Origin: Bacteriovorax stolpii
Lineage (GTDB): Bacteria; Bdellovibrionota; Bacteriovoracia; Bacteriovoracales; Bacteriovoracaceae
Direction: 5' to 3'
Assembly: GCA_945883845.1 (NCBI GenBank)
Contig: CAMCYI010000027.1
Coordinates: 1 to 42,232, forward strand
Length of the DNA stretch: 42,232 bases
The position numbers and the translations under genes are program-made. Shown piece after piece: positions 41,798 to 42,232 of the stretch (positions are counted from its first letter, which is position 1; each line of letters opens with the position of its first letter). The notes below the pieces were generated by a model. The model was not told the origin of the DNA. It worked only from the letters and a program-made list of their open reading frames with translations, and ran no database searches.

Positions 41798-42232
41798 ACA
41801 TCAAGGACATCCTCTTAAAACGGGCCGAAGCCGGCACACTCGCTCATTTTTATATTGTCGAAGGCAGAGACGCTTTAAGTTTCGTGCACGACTTTGTCCG
41901 TTGCTACTATCAGCAGATTGAGGGCCATAAGCAGAGCATCACTCACCTCCAGGATCATCCGGATGTCCTCGTTTTAGGTAACGTCTCTGAGACAGAAAAA
42001 AAAGTATTTGCTGACTACACCGTTCTCGAAGCCGAAACGGTAAACCGATTCTTCGAATACAAATCAGTTCAGAGCAAAAGAAAAATCGCCGTGATCACTG
42101 AAGGTGAGCGCATCGGGAATATTGTCGCGAACAAGTGGCTGAAGCTTCTTGAAGAACCAACCGGAACTTCCACGATTTTTATCCTTAATGCCTTTGAACA
42201 AAAACTTCTGCCGACCATTCATTCCCGCGCCA
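41794..42232 (+). CDS. holB: DNA polymerase III delta-prime subunit, 3' truncated by the window
   Basis: The frame opens with ATG overlapping the tmk stop (ATGA) and continues to the window edge for 146 codons without a stop. The translation begins MNIKDILLKRAEAGTLAHFY and contains IAVITEGERI and WLKLLEEPTGTSTIFIL, matching the clamp-loader pattern 'A.NALLKTLEEPP..T.FIL'. The P-loop of related tau/gamma subunits is missing, as usual for delta-prime, and the zinc-binding Cys cluster is not evident. The tmk-holB order supports the call. Confidence 0.85.
   Translation, partial: MNIKDILLKRAEAGTLAHFYIVEGRDALSFVHDFVRCYYQQIEGHKQSITHLQDHPDVLVLGNVSETEKKVFADYTVLEAETVNRFFEYKSVQSKRKIAVITEGERIGNIVANKWLKLLEEPTGTSTIFILNAFEQKLLPTIHSRA

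Noticed and set aside
1..42232. CRISPR arrays, tRNA or rRNA genes, IS elements
   Set aside because: No regularly spaced repeats, cloverleaf-type conserved blocks, ribosomal RNA motifs or transposases were noticed on reading both strands.

Overview
The window is a gene-dense Gram-negative chromosomal segment with no rRNA, tRNA, CRISPR, IS element or prophage that I can recognise. It has two membranes' worth of envelope genes (TolC, RND pumps, outer-membrane barrels, Kdo transferase, heptosyltransferase), many short secreted proteins of unknown function and several secreted peptidases. This mix fits the Bdellovibrionota, perhaps the Bacteriovorax/Peredibacter side. That placement is an inference from gene content, not from a marker gene.

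Region 1 (1-8.8 kb) is metal and solute transport. After the tail of an Asp/Pro-rich protein, an aquaporin and a CopA-type Cu(I) ATPase diverge from a 54-nt spacer carrying an inverted repeat. Converging on copA is an operon of a His/Cys-rich secreted protein, a heavy-metal RND pump, a small secreted protein and a TolC-type channel. It has no recognisable periplasmic adaptor.

Region 2 (8.8-16.1 kb) holds an M74 murein endopeptidase, a three-gene operon (small secreted protein, secreted protein with a clan CD-like His/Cys pair, Old Yellow Enzyme), a minimal secreted metzincin-like protease followed by a small Cys-repeat protein, a secreted protein with an HExxE motif, and an aldehyde dehydrogenase.

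Region 3 (16.2-18.2 kb) is a compact bufferin-type RiPP operon: Cys-rich precursor, DUF692 maturase and DUF2063 partner, with a promoter overlapped by an inverted repeat. It is a second metal-handling locus in the window.

Region 4 (18.2-26.6 kb) has rmuC, a tyrosine recombinase, a degenerate PilZ-like protein, and a fadI-fadJ beta-oxidation pair followed by a LolC/E-like permease.

Region 5 (26.7-33.7 kb) is the most unusual part: a three-gene operon of a secreted protein, an MMPL/RND permease fused in frame to a periplasmic LolA-like domain through an embedded signal-peptide-like segment, and an outer-membrane barrel. Together these could form an envelope-spanning lipid export route. A separate coiled-coil barrel protein follows on the other strand.

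Region 6 (33.9-42.2 kb) contains a Flp-like pilin, LPS-core genes (GT9, Kdo transferase), hemB and sufE behind a good promoter, a GYF_2-like membrane protein, and tmk followed by the start of a DNA polymerase III delta-prime gene. tmk looks as if it could be read from a leaderless transcript.
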